DNA from: an uncultured Polaribacter sp.
GTDB taxonomy: Bacteria > Bacteroidota > Bacteroidia > Flavobacteriales > Flavobacteriaceae
Direction of reading: 5' to 3'
Assembly (NCBI RefSeq): GCF_947497695.1
Contig: NZ_CANMHM010000001.1
Coordinates: 434,001-498,000 of the forward strand
DNA length: 64,000 bases
Shown here: positions 10,335 through 19,088 of the stretch, piece by piece
How the letters are laid out: every line of letters starts with the position of its first letter
How positions within the stretch are numbered: the stretch's first letter is position 1
Position numbers and translations under genes: made by a program
Notes under the pieces: generated by a model
The model's input: the letters and a program-made list of their open reading frames with translations, nothing else
Databases searched by the model: none
What the model was told of the DNA's origin: nothing

Positions 10335-11861
10335 TTAATTAGCGTAGAAATCTACAGGTTCATCTTTGGATATAAAGCTTGCATCACCTGATGGAATTGG
10401 AAATAAAAAATCGCTTTCACTAGGTGTTATTTTATTAGAACTTACTTGGTTTGGATTATCACCAATGTTTACGCCCCTTTCTTGATTAGAAATAATGCCT
10501 ATTGCTTTTGTTCTATCAATTCGTTGTAAATCAAACCAATATTTACTTTCTAAGGCTAGTTCTATTCTACGTTCTTGTAAAATATCATCTAATGTAATTA
10601 CTGTTTTTACTGGTAAACCGGCTCTTCTTCTAACCGTGTTTATGGCACTTAATGCATTTGGATCTGTTGTAAAATCTCCATCATTTAAAATTGCTTCTGC
10701 CTGTATTAATAAAACTTCTGCATAACGCATCATGTGTGTAGGTAATTCTGTACGCATAAAACATACATTTGCAAATTCATCTGGAGAGCCTGCAATGTAT
10801 TTTCTAAAACCTGCTATTGTAGATGTTAATCCAGAAGCTGGTACAACATATCCTCCATTTGCTGTATCTAGCTCCTCATAACTACTGCCAGGTTCCATTA
10901 ATGTCCAATAACGTCTTTTATCTGAAGTTTCATAAGCTCTTTGTAAATCTACACTAGGTTGGCAAGTACCCCAACCATCGCCAGATTTTGTAATAGTTCC
11001 TGATGCTGCAAAATAGGCTTGGTTTGTATTTTGAGTTCCCCAAAGAGAGCAGTTTACAAACCATTGTAATGCAAATATAGATTCGTTATTAATGTTTTCG
11101 TAAGTTGGATCTACAAATTGCTGATGATATTCTGTTTCTAAAGCATGTAAACCACTATTAATTACTAGTTCTGAATACGTACGTGCATCACCATAATTTT
11201 CTAAGGTTAAGTGTAGTTTGGCTAAATAAGACCATGCTGCTGTTTTACCAACTCTACCTCGAGTAGCTTGCTCTAATGGAAGCAATAGTGCTGCCATTTC
11301 TAAATCTTCTCTAATAAAACGATGTATACTTTCTACAGTATTTTTTTGTAATGGATCATTATTGTCTATTGTTATTTTATCTAAAATTGGTAATGGTCCC
11401 CATAAACGAACTAAGTGAAAATATGCAACCGCTCTCATAAATAAAGCTTCTCCTTTTGCTGTATTTTTTGCTTGTTCTGTAACTTCGTCACCTAAACTTT
11501 CATCTATTGCTTTTAGTACAGAATTAGAAACGGTAACAACTACCCAGTAAGATTCCCAACCTTCAATCATATAGGTATTGTTAGGGTTCATTGCAAAATT
11601 TACAAATTGCACAAGATCTTCAAAGCTACCAACAGAATTACCTGAATAAGAATCTCCCATTGCCCATCTAAACTTATCATTATAATAAAACCAAGGTCTA
11701 CCATATAATGCTGCACTTGCACTTAGTAATTGATCGTCTGTATTGTAAAAATTATCAGAAACTATAGCGTCTTCTACAGGCTGTTCTAAAAAATCTTTAG
11801 AGCAAGAAACTGTCACTAAAATAAATAATGACAACAATAAAATTTTGTAAATACTTTTCAT
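10335..11861 (-). CDS. susD: SusD/RagB family outer-membrane substrate-binding lipoprotein
   Basis: SusD homologues cap the SusC barrel and deliver bound oligosaccharide. The lipoprotein signal ends in VTVSC, followed by the family N-terminus (KDFLEQPVEDA) and TPR-like helices with GEALFMRAVAYFHLVRLWG, a hallmark of SusD. Near the C-terminus are LQERRIELALESKYWFDLQR and an ending typical of SusD proteins (FLFPIPSGD). At 508 residues it is a normal length. It is 24 bp below susC and 17 bp above the surface-binding gene. The symbol denotes the family; the substrate is probably xylo-oligosaccharide, by context. Confidence 0.95.
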   Translation of the reverse strand: MKSIYKILLLSLFILVTVSCSKDFLEQPVEDAIVSDNFYNTDDQLLSASAALYGRPWFYYNDKFRWAMGDSYSGNSVGSFEDLVQFVNFAMNPNNTYMIEGWESYWVVVTVSNSVLKAIDESLGDEVTEQAKNTAKGEALFMRAVAYFHLVRLWGPLPILDKITIDNNDPLQKNTVESIHRFIREDLEMAALLLPLEQATRGRVGKTAAWSYLAKLHLTLENYGDARTYSELVINSGLHALETEYHQQFVDPTYENINNESIFALQWFVNCSLWGTQNTNQAYFAASGTITKSGDGWGTCQPSVDLQRAYETSDKRRYWTLMEPGSSYEELDTANGGYVVPASGLTSTIAGFRKYIAGSPDEFANVCFMRTELPTHMMRYAEVLLIQAEAILNDGDFTTDPNALSAINTVRRRAGLPVKTVITLDDILQERRIELALESKYWFDLQRIDRTKAIGIISNQERGVNIGDNPNQVSSNKITPSESDFLFPIPSGDASFISKDEPVDFYAN

Positions 11862-11885
11862 CTTTAAAATATTTTAGTTTTATAA

Positions 11886-14800
11886 TTAAAATTGAACATT
11901 AAGCCCAAGAGTTATTGTTCTAGGTACAGGATATCTAGCAAAATCTACCCCTGTTAACGTGGCAGATTGATTATAAGAACCAACCTCAGGATCAAACCCA
12001 GAGTAGTTTGTAAAAGTGTATAAATTTTGTACTGTACTATATATTCTTAATTGGTTGATAAATGATTTTTTTCCAAAAAAGGTACTTGGTAAAGTGCATC
12101 CTAATGAAACATTTTGTATTCTTAAATAAGAAGCATCTTCTATAAAACGGTCTGATATTCTGTTATTTCCATTAGGATTTCCATTGATATATCTTGGTAA
12201 TATTCCATTTGGGTTAGCTGCAGAATAACGATTGGCAACAGCTGCAACTTGATTATTAGAAGGCAAAGTCATACCTTCTGTAATACTTCTAGTCCAATTA
12301 TAAACTTCATTACCCTGAGAGCCTTGTAAGAAAATAGAAAAATCAAACATACCCATTTTAAAATTATTTGTAATACTGTAGGTAAAATCTGGATGTGGAC
12401 TACCAATAAAAGTTCTGTCTTCATCAGTAATAATACCATCGTCTTTTAAATCTTTAAATCTAATATCTCCTAGCCAAGTTCCATTTACTTCTGGTTGACT
12501 ACTATCTCTAGTTTCTATAGGGATTGGACCATTGCTTAATTCTTCTTGTGATCTAAATAAACCATCTGTTACAAAACCATAAAACTGACCTATGGGTTGC
12601 CCAACAATCGATCTTGTTAATTCTTGCCCAAAGGCAAAGAAACCTGAAATAGCGTCTCCTTCATTTACCAATGCTCTAATTTCGTTTTTGTATGCAGAGA
12701 ACACAAGATTCGTTGTCCATTCTAATTTATCATTTGCTATATTTCTAGTTTTTAAACTTAAATCGATCCCTGTATTTACCATTTCACCAAAGTTTATTGT
12801 TGGAGGACTTACCCCGAGAAAAGCTTGTGAGTTATGAGTTCCAAAAATACTTGGTAAAGGTTCTGGTGCTAAAAAGTCTTTAGAAACTTTTTGATACAAA
12901 TCTACTTCTAAATGAATTTTATCATCTAACAAACCAAGCTCTATTCCTAAGTTAGGAGAAATTAACGTTTCCCAACCAATGTTTGGGTTTGCAAAGTTTT
13001 GTATTACAAAACCACTACCAAAAGCTGTTGGCACGTTGGTTAACGATTCTAAAAACAAATTATTTCCTACACCTTGATTTCCACTGGTTCCATAACCAGC
13101 ACGTATTTTTAGCCAGCTGATAACATCATTATCCTTTAAAAAAGATTCTTTACTAACTACCCAAGCACCAGATACAGATGGAAAATAATCAAACCTGTTG
13201 CCGTCTGCAAATTTAGAAGAACCATCATACCTTAAAGATGCAGAAAGATAATATTTAGAATCATAATTATAATTAACTCTTCCAAAATAAGAAACAAGAC
13301 TATTTCCGTTTTCAACTGATGAAGCTACAGATGTTTCAACATCACCTGTATTTAAACCCGTTAAATCATTATTAGGAAAATTTGCTCGTTGACCTGTTAG
13401 CCCTTTATATATTCCTTCTTGCGCTTCCATACCTAATAAAAAATTAAAAGAATTTTTGCCGAAATCTTGGTCGTAAGTAAAGTAGTTTTTAAATAACCAG
13501 AAAAAAGATTCTCCTAAAGATTTAACAGATGTATTTACTTCGTTTATAATTCCACCAAACTCATAAGTAGGATTAAAAGCTTCACTTCTAGATGTATTAA
13601 AATCATATCCCATATCAGTTCTAAAAGTAAGGCCTTCTAAAAGTTTTGCCTCTACAAAGATATTTCCATTAATTTTAAAACGTTCTAAATTAGTTTTTCT
13701 AATATCTGCCCATGCCACTGGATTTACTGCTTCATCTGTACCTAAACCTAATGTTTGGTTTGGTGCACCAAATGTACCATCAGATAAACGAACTGGTATG
13801 TCTGGTGATTGTTGCAATGCTGTTGCAATAATTCCATTAGCAGCATCATTTAGCACCACATTTTCTAGAGAATTACTAAAATTAATGTTGTTACCCATTT
13901 TAAATTTATCACTGAATTTATGGTCTAAATTTAGACGCATACTAAATCTTCTAAAATCTGTATTTATAACGATTCCTTCTTGTTCAAAATAATTAACGGA
14001 TGTGTAATATTTAGTACTTTCATTACCACCTGTAATAGATAATTGATGGCTTTTAATTGGTGCTTGTCTAAAGATAGCATCTTGCCAATCTGTACCATCG
14101 CCCAAAATAGCAGGGTTTTTAAATTGTGGTAGCGGTTCTAAACCTATAGTAGCTCGTGCTTCATTGGTATATTGTGCGTATTCTCTTAAATTCATTAAAT
14201 CATAAGTACGAGGTACAGATTGCATACCTGAATACGACTCTAAAGTTATTTTTGCAACCCCAGCTTTACCTCTTTTTGTAGTAATTAATACCACTCCATT
14301 TGCTGCTTGAGAACCATAAATTGCAGCTGCAGATGCATCTTTTAAAATTTGAATTGATTCTATATCTGATGGGTTTAATGTAGAAAGAGGACTTACCTGT
14401 GTTTGACCTCCAGCACCACCAAATTGTGAGAAGTTAAAAGAGCTGCTTCCAGCAGAATTAACCTGCACTCCATCAATAACATACAAAGGTTCATTACTAC
14501 CAGTTATAGAAGTTACCCCTCTAACCCTAACAGATACTGCTCCTCCTGGTTGCCCAGATGCACGTGTTACTGTAATACCAGATACTTGTCCTTGTAACAA
14601 TTGATCAACATTTGCAACAGGTTGTTCTTCTATGGCTTTTGCTTGTATAGTTGAAACAGCACCTGTTAAATCTTTTTTACGAGCTGTACCATAACCAATC
14701 ACAACAATTTCATCTAAATCTGTTCTAGATTCTTTAAGTATCACATTAATAATAGTAGCTTCTCCAACAATTTTCTCACTGGTTTGATATCCTATAGAAG

Positions 14801-15038
14801 AAAAAATAAGAATGTCTCCTTTTTTAATATTTTTAATAATGTAGTTTCCATCAAAATCTGCTACTTGACCATTACTTGTATTTTTTACTACAATGCTAAC
14901 ACCAGGTATTGGCTGACCATCAGTTCCGTTTACTTGACCTTTAATAGTTAAGCTGTTTTGTGCATTACTGAATTGTGGGATAATCAGTAACATAATAAAA
15001 ATAGAAAATCTTAAAATTAATTGAATGTTTTTCATCAA
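11886..15038 (-). CDS. susC: SusC/RagA family TonB-dependent outer-membrane transporter
   Basis: This is the energised outer-membrane importer for oligosaccharides. Order of parts: signal peptide (MLLIIPQFSNAQ), carboxypeptidase-D-like domain (TIKGQVNGTDGQPIPGVSIV), the RagA signature (DEIVVIGYGTARKKDLTGAV) beside the TonB-interacting region, a plug (PLYVIDGVQV, ILKDASAAAIYGSQAANGV) and a beta-barrel ending in an aromatic-terminated strand (ITLGLNVQF). At 1050 residues it is full length. Either of two adjacent Met codons could be the start. It heads the operon and is preceded by the putative operator and -7 element described separately. Confidence 0.96.
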   Translation of the reverse strand: MMKNIQLILRFSIFIMLLIIPQFSNAQNSLTIKGQVNGTDGQPIPGVSIVVKNTSNGQVADFDGNYIIKNIKKGDILIFSSIGYQTSEKIVGEATIINVILKESRTDLDEIVVIGYGTARKKDLTGAVSTIQAKAIEEQPVANVDQLLQGQVSGITVTRASGQPGGAVSVRVRGVTSITGSNEPLYVIDGVQVNSAGSSSFNFSQFGGAGGQTQVSPLSTLNPSDIESIQILKDASAAAIYGSQAANGVVLITTKRGKAGVAKITLESYSGMQSVPRTYDLMNLREYAQYTNEARATIGLEPLPQFKNPAILGDGTDWQDAIFRQAPIKSHQLSITGGNESTKYYTSVNYFEQEGIVINTDFRRFSMRLNLDHKFSDKFKMGNNINFSNSLENVVLNDAANGIIATALQQSPDIPVRLSDGTFGAPNQTLGLGTDEAVNPVAWADIRKTNLERFKINGNIFVEAKLLEGLTFRTDMGYDFNTSRSEAFNPTYEFGGIINEVNTSVKSLGESFFWLFKNYFTYDQDFGKNSFNFLLGMEAQEGIYKGLTGQRANFPNNDLTGLNTGDVETSVASSVENGNSLVSYFGRVNYNYDSKYYLSASLRYDGSSKFADGNRFDYFPSVSGAWVVSKESFLKDNDVISWLKIRAGYGTSGNQGVGNNLFLESLTNVPTAFGSGFVIQNFANPNIGWETLISPNLGIELGLLDDKIHLEVDLYQKVSKDFLAPEPLPSIFGTHNSQAFLGVSPPTINFGEMVNTGIDLSLKTRNIANDKLEWTTNLVFSAYKNEIRALVNEGDAISGFFAFGQELTRSIVGQPIGQFYGFVTDGLFRSQEELSNGPIPIETRDSSQPEVNGTWLGDIRFKDLKDDGIITDEDRTFIGSPHPDFTYSITNNFKMGMFDFSIFLQGSQGNEVYNWTRSITEGMTLPSNNQVAAVANRYSAANPNGILPRYINGNPNGNNRISDRFIEDASYLRIQNVSLGCTLPSTFFGKKSFINQLRIYSTVQNLYTFTNYSGFDPEVGSYNQSATLTGVDFARYPVPRTITLGLNVQF

Positions 15039-15111
15039 AATTTAGTTTAATGCTTCATTAACGATATAAATAGTTGTTTTAAAAATTAACGCAATGTTAA
15101 CAATCTTGGTT

Positions 15112-15119
15112 CAAAGATA
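15112..15119 (-). promoter_or_regulatory. Putative -7 promoter element for the susC operon
   Basis: The minus strand reads TATCTTTG, matching the Bacteroidetes -7 consensus TAnnTTTG, 74 bp upstream of the susC start. No TTG is found at the usual -33 spacing, which would fit a promoter that depends on an activator bound just upstream. Confidence 0.55.
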
Positions 15120-15146
15120 TTTTTGATTGCTAAAAATGTTTAGTGT

Positions 15147-15178
15147 TTTTGATGCAATCAATATAAATTTTGATGCAA
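15147..15178. promoter_or_regulatory. Direct-repeat operator candidate upstream of susC
   Basis: TTTTGATGCAA occurs at 15147-15157 and again at 15168-15178, exactly 21 bp (two helical turns) apart. The pair begins 28 bp upstream of the putative -7 element. Similar ATGCA-centred boxes occur before the second GH3 gene. The arrangement is what a dimeric AraC-type activator such as the neighbouring hybrid regulator would bind; the assignment is inferred. Confidence 0.6.
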
Positions 15179-15498
15179 AATTTTTAAATATGATATATTT
15201 ACCCCTTTAAAATTAACAAATTAATAAAAAATCATTAATAAAATTGATAAAAGTATTTTTAGGTTTCTTATTCTTGGGTTTAATTACAACAATGAGTCTT
15301 AATATATTTAACTTTCTTAATTTTTAAGTAGCTAAACATAGCTGTTTACTTTAAAGTAACATCAAACTTTGTTTGAATTCAACTAAAAGGTACAACTTTA
15401 CATAGCATTTTTTATTTTTAACTACTAAACAACTATTTTACAAAGAATTGTATTGTTAACATTATTTATTAAACCTTTAAAAAGTAATTTAAAGAAAG
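15179..15498. other. Non-coding stretch between susC leader and GH3 terminator
   Basis: AT-rich, with no convincing gene. A short hydrophobic reading frame on the plus strand (from about 15244) has no ATG. The rest shows no repeat or strong hairpin. Confidence 0.6.
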
Positions 15499-15539
15499 AA
15501 AGGGGCTATATCTGATAAATATCAAAAAATAGCCCCTTT
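15499..15539 (-). terminator. Intrinsic terminator of the second GH3 gene
   Basis: AAAGGGGCTA (15499-15508) pairs with TAGCCCCTTT (15530-15539), with an inner TGATA/TATCA stem. On the minus strand it is followed by a T-rich run, 25 bp beyond the GH3 stop codon. Confidence 0.85.
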
Positions 15540-15563
15540 AAATTGTTTAAAATTGATGTTAAA

Positions 15564-17846
15564 TTACTTTAACTCAAAGTTAGATTTTAAATTAGCGTTA
15601 GAATCTCCACCAACAAAAATTTCAAAATCTCCCTCTTCTATAATAAATTTTCCTTGATTATTGTAAAATCCTAATTCAGCTTTCGCTAATTGAAAAGTAA
15701 TTGTTTTCGTTTCACTCTTTTTAAGTGGTACTAATTTAAAGCCTTTTAATTCTTTAACGGGTCTTGTAGTGCTACCTACTTTATCTCTAATATATAACTG
15801 AATAACTTCTTTACCATCATAATTTCCTGTATTGGTAATATCTACAGATACTTTTATAGTTTCATTTAAAGAGTAAGTAGCTTTTTCTAACTGTAAGTTT
15901 TTATACTCGAATTTAGTATAACTTAAACCATAACCAAATGGGTATAAAGGAGTATTTTCTACATCGCTATAATGAGACCAGAAAACATTGTTTTCTCTAT
16001 TACTACCTCTACCTGTGCTTTTATAGTTGTAATAAATAGGAATTTGCCCTACGTTTCTTGGAAACGTCATTGGTAGTTTTCCACTTGGGTTATAATCTCC
16101 ATACAATACCTGTGCTATTGCGTTACCTGTTTGAGTACCTAATTGCCAACCCATTAAAATTGTAGGTATATTTTCTTTTGCCCAGTTAATTGTTAATGGC
16201 CTACCAGCTTTTAAAACCAAAACAATATTTGGGTTTACTTTATAAACAGCCTCTAGTAACTCTTGCTGCAAACCAGGTAAATCTAAATTAGTTCTACTTC
16301 TTCCTTCGCCGCTTTGAAAACCATGTTCTCCTAAAACCATCACTACAACATCTGCATTTTTGGCAGCTTGAATTGCTTGTTTCATTCCCTCTTTATTGGT
16401 TGTATTTACTTTTACTTCATCAACAAAAGCTGTTTTACCAATATAAAAATCTACCCCTTTTTCATATTTTAATGTATTGCCCTTATATGCTTTCATTCCT
16501 TCTAAAATCGAAATAGCAGTATGATCATCAGAAGCCAATCTCCAACTACCTAAAGGACTATTATCATCATCTGCCAAAGGGCCAATTAATGCTATTTTTT
16601 GTCCTTCCTTTTTTAAAGGAAGCAATTGTTTTTCATTTTTTAATAAGACCACAGATTTTTTTGCCATGTCTAAAACCGCTTCTTGATGTGCTTTATTTCC
16701 AATTTCATTTTTCTCTCTTTCTTCATCACAATACTTGTATGGGTCTTCAAAAAGTCCTAGTTCAAATTTTACTCTTAAAATTCTTCTTACAGCGTCATTT
16801 ATTGTTGTGATGTCTACTTTTTTCTCATTGACCAATTTTACCAATTCATTTACATAAACATATCCTTCCATATCCATATCAGAACCAGCAGTTGAAGCTA
16901 AATAAGCAGCCTCTTTTTTGTCTTTTGCTTGTCCCCAGAAAATAGCTTCGTTAATAGAAGCCCAATCAGATACTACAAAACCATCAAACTCCCATTCTCC
17001 TTTTAGAATATCACGTTGTAAAAAATTATTTGTACTAGCAGGAATTCCATTTAAATCATTAAAACCATTCATAAAAGTTCTAACACCTGCTTCTTTTGCA
17101 GCTTTAAAAGGAGGTAATACAGTATTGTATAATGTATTTGTACTAATGTCTACAGTATTATATTCTTTACCCGCTTCAGAAAAACCATAACCAGCAAAAT
17201 GTTTTGCACAGGCTGCAATTGTGTTTACATCAGCAAGATTATCTCCTTGAAACCCTTTCACTCTTGCTTCTGCAATTTTGCTTCCTAAATATGGGTCTTC
17301 TCCTCCACCTTCCATTACACGTCCCCAACGTGGATCTCTAGAAATATCTATCATGGGTGCAAATGTCCAATTAATTCCTGCAGCTGCAGCTTCTGTTGCT
17401 CCAACTCTTGCAGATTTTTTAATAGCTTCTAAATCCCAACTTGCAGATTCTGCAATAGGTATAGGACTTAATGTTTTAAAACCGTGAATTACATCGAAAC
17501 CAAATAATAAAGGAATACCAAGTCTAGTTTCCTCAACTGCAATTTTTTGTAAGCTTCTTGTTTTGTCTACTCCTCTTACATTTAGCATTGCACCAACCCA
17601 ACCTTTTCTTAAATGCTCGTACTTAGTTTTTGCATTTCCATCTTCTGGCACAGGTCCTGTTGCGTCCCAAAACCCATTGTAGAGATTCATTTGCCCAACC
17701 TTTTCTTGTAAGGTCATTTTAGCAATTAGGTTATCAATTTTGTTTTCATAACTATCAATTTTATTTTCTTGTTTTTGTTCTTTAGAACAAGTAGAAAAAA
17801 AGAGTATTATAAAACAAACTGATATTATTTTTTTAATAGTTTTCAT
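15564..17846 (-). CDS. Glycoside hydrolase family 3, BglX-type beta-glucosidase/xylosidase lipoprotein
   Basis: This exo-beta-glycosidase is anchored by a lipoprotein signal (FFSTCSKEQ). The GH3 barrel holds RDPRWGRVMEGGGEDPYL and KHFAGYG, with the nucleophile D294 in GFVVSDWASI; the second domain has VVVMVLGEHG and a QSGEGRS motif that often carries the acid/base Glu. A fibronectin-like C-terminal domain follows (about 665-755). It has no PA14 insert, unlike the GH3 in the main operon, and matches the length of E. coli BglX relatives. It sits between its own terminator and a leader containing ATGCA boxes, so it is probably a separate but co-regulated unit. Beta-glucosidase versus xylosidase activity cannot be decided here. 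Confidence 0.93.
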   Translation of the reverse strand: MKTIKKIISVCFIILFFSTCSKEQKQENKIDSYENKIDNLIAKMTLQEKVGQMNLYNGFWDATGPVPEDGNAKTKYEHLRKGWVGAMLNVRGVDKTRSLQKIAVEETRLGIPLLFGFDVIHGFKTLSPIPIAESASWDLEAIKKSARVGATEAAAAGINWTFAPMIDISRDPRWGRVMEGGGEDPYLGSKIAEARVKGFQGDNLADVNTIAACAKHFAGYGFSEAGKEYNTVDISTNTLYNTVLPPFKAAKEAGVRTFMNGFNDLNGIPASTNNFLQRDILKGEWEFDGFVVSDWASINEAIFWGQAKDKKEAAYLASTAGSDMDMEGYVYVNELVKLVNEKKVDITTINDAVRRILRVKFELGLFEDPYKYCDEEREKNEIGNKAHQEAVLDMAKKSVVLLKNEKQLLPLKKEGQKIALIGPLADDDNSPLGSWRLASDDHTAISILEGMKAYKGNTLKYEKGVDFYIGKTAFVDEVKVNTTNKEGMKQAIQAAKNADVVVMVLGEHGFQSGEGRSRTNLDLPGLQQELLEAVYKVNPNIVLVLKAGRPLTINWAKENIPTILMGWQLGTQTGNAIAQVLYGDYNPSGKLPMTFPRNVGQIPIYYNYKSTGRGSNRENNVFWSHYSDVENTPLYPFGYGLSYTKFEYKNLQLEKATYSLNETIKVSVDITNTGNYDGKEVIQLYIRDKVGSTTRPVKELKGFKLVPLKKSETKTITFQLAKAELGFYNNQGKFIIEEGDFEIFVGGDSNANLKSNFELK

Positions 17847-17925
17847 GAAAATTAGTTTTTTAAAAATTTAATATAACCAATTTAAACATTGTTTTCTTTA
17901 GCAAAAAAAATAAACACATTAAAAT

Positions 17926-18015
17926 GATTCAATGCAACATTATAGTTAGATTGATGCATCATTTGATCTATATTTTCTTTTGTTTATTCGATTTCATAAT
18001 CAATTTGATACATCC
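17926..18015. promoter_or_regulatory. GATGCA-like boxes upstream of the second GH3
   Basis: CAATGCAAC (17930-17938) and TGATGCATC (17952-17960) share an ATGCA core 22 bp apart, and TTGATACATCC (about 18005-18015) is a third, weaker match. They resemble the TTTTGATGCAA pair before susC and lie 80-170 bp upstream of the GH3 start. They are probably binding sites for the same regulator. Confidence 0.4.
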
Positions 18016-18086
18016 TATTAAAGAATTCTTATGTTAATTTTTTAATTATTAAAATTAAAAAGTAGTTTGTTCTAAGGATAATTATT

Positions 18087-18115
18087 CGTTTACAAACGTT
18101 TACAAGTAATTACAA
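18087..18115 (+). repeat. TACAA iterations in 10-bp phase upstream of ssb
   Basis: CGTTTACAA occurs twice in tandem (18087-18095, 18097-18105), and TACAA recurs at 18091, 18101 and 18111, exactly one helical turn apart. It lies about 130 bp upstream of the truncated ssb. The rest of 18016-18241 shows no gene. Confidence 0.6.
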
Positions 18116-18241
18116 CCGAAAGTAATTGTTTCGAAACCGAATAAAGGTTTACTTGTGTCGCAACTTTGCAGTGTTGAAAAACATCAACAAAAAATAATTA
18201 TAAACTTACACTTAAAATAAAAGTGTTTAAAAACTTATCTT

Positions 18242-18457
18242 ATGAATACGTTAAGAAACAAAGTACAATTAATAGGTAGATTAGGTCAAGAGCCAGAAAT
18301 AGTAACCTTTAAAGATGGTAACAAAATGGCAAAATTTTCTATGGCAACAGATGATAGTTATAAAGACAAAGCTGGTAACAAAGTAGAGCGAGCTTATTGG
18401 CACCACGTCGTTGACCATATGCGAAATTCGACTTCTCGCCCAAAAGCCCATGCCTAG
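18242..18457 (+). pseudogene. ssb: Truncated single-stranded DNA-binding protein gene
   Basis: The first ~56 residues (NTLRNKVQLIGRLGQEPEI, FSMATDDSY, YWHHVV) match the N-terminal half of an OB-fold SSB and closely resemble the intact copy at 18682. Homology stops at about 18408, where WGKTA-type sequence is expected. The frame then runs for 16 unrelated residues to a stop, overlapping the HTH gene that begins there. The second half of the OB fold is missing, so it is unlikely to bind DNA normally. The simplest explanation is a deletion or insertion that fused an old ssb to a downstream HTH gene. Confidence 0.8.
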
Positions 18458-18695
18458 GGGGTATAACATAAATCCAGTTACCATAGGAGACTACCTAAAA
18501 CAGTATAGATTACAAAACGGTTATACAACTTTTGAGCTTTCATTAGAGCTAGATGTTTACCAAACCACTATCTATAAATGGGAAAATAACGAATCAAATC
18601 CGAAAGGAAAAAACTTAAACAAACTCATAGAATTTATGGGTTACGACCCAAGAATTCACAAACCAATAAACACAAAATATTATGAACTCAATTAG
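18411..18695 (+). CDS. Small helix-turn-helix protein (Xre-like, mobile-element type)
   Basis: It is a DNA-binding protein with one HTH (IGDYLKQYRLQNGYTTFELS..TIYKWENNESNP) and the ending LNKLIEFMGYDP. This pattern (xAKKPxPxGY-x-TLGDHLRKRRL...NWExNxxxP...FLGY) is a small-regulator family common in plasmids and islands. The start is uncertain: a TTG at 18411 keeps the LLAQKPMPRGY lead-in that the family usually has, whereas the first ATG (18450) would cut it. Its 5' end coincides with the break in the truncated ssb, so the protein may itself have lost N-terminal residues. Its 3' end overlaps the intact ssb by 14 bp, implying translational coupling. Confidence 0.7.
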   Translation: MTICEIRLLAQKPMPRGYNINPVTIGDYLKQYRLQNGYTTFELSLELDVYQTTIYKWENNESNPKGKNLNKLIEFMGYDPRIHKPINTKYYELN

Positions 18696-19017
18696 AAACA
18701 AAGTACAGTTAATAGGAAATTTAGGAAACAATCCAGAAATTATAAACCTAGAATCAGGAAAGAAATTAGCGAAATTCTCTCTTGCTACAAATGAAAGTTA
18801 CACCAATGCATCAGGAGAAAAAATAGATAAGGTCGAATGGCATAATTTAGTAGCCTGGGGAAAGACTTGTGACATTATAGAAAGGTATTTAACCAAAGGA
18901 AAAGAGGTCGCTATTGAAGGTAAATTAACTTCTCGTTCTTATGAAACCAAAGAAGGTGATAAAAGATACATAACAGAAGTTGTTGTGAACGAACTTTTGA
19001 TGTTGGGGAATAAGTAA
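18682..19017 (+). CDS. ssb: Single-stranded DNA-binding protein
   Basis: SSB protects and organises single-stranded DNA in replication and repair. The 111-residue OB fold is complete: NKVQLIGNLGNNPEI, KLAKFSLATNESY, VEWHNLVAWGKTCDI, KGKEVAIEGKLTSRSY and ITEVVVNELLMLG. It lacks the long flexible tail and acidic tip (DDDIPF-like) of housekeeping SSB, and so resembles the short accessory copies common in Flavobacteriaceae. Translation is probably coupled to the HTH gene (14-bp overlap). A strong terminator follows. Confidence 0.92.
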   Translation: MNSIRNKVQLIGNLGNNPEIINLESGKKLAKFSLATNESYTNASGEKIDKVEWHNLVAWGKTCDIIERYLTKGKEVAIEGKLTSRSYETKEGDKRYITEVVVNELLMLGNK

Positions 19018-19030
19018 TCAATTAAACCTA

Positions 19031-19060
19031 AAAATCTGGAGTTTTAGCTCCAGATTTTTT
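19031..19060. terminator. Intrinsic terminator after ssb
   Basis: AAAATCTGGAG (19031-19041) pairs with CTCCAGATTTT (19048-19058) around a TTTTAG loop, followed by T residues. A-rich sequence on the left also allows termination of the convergent response-regulator gene. Confidence 0.9.
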
Positions 19061-19088
19061 CGTGTATTTTCTAAAGATTTAGGATGAT

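Noticed and set aside
15220-15330. Small hydrophobic reading frame in the susC-GH3 gap (plus strand)
   Set aside because: It has only ATT or TTG as a possible start and no other supporting sign, so it is not called as a gene.
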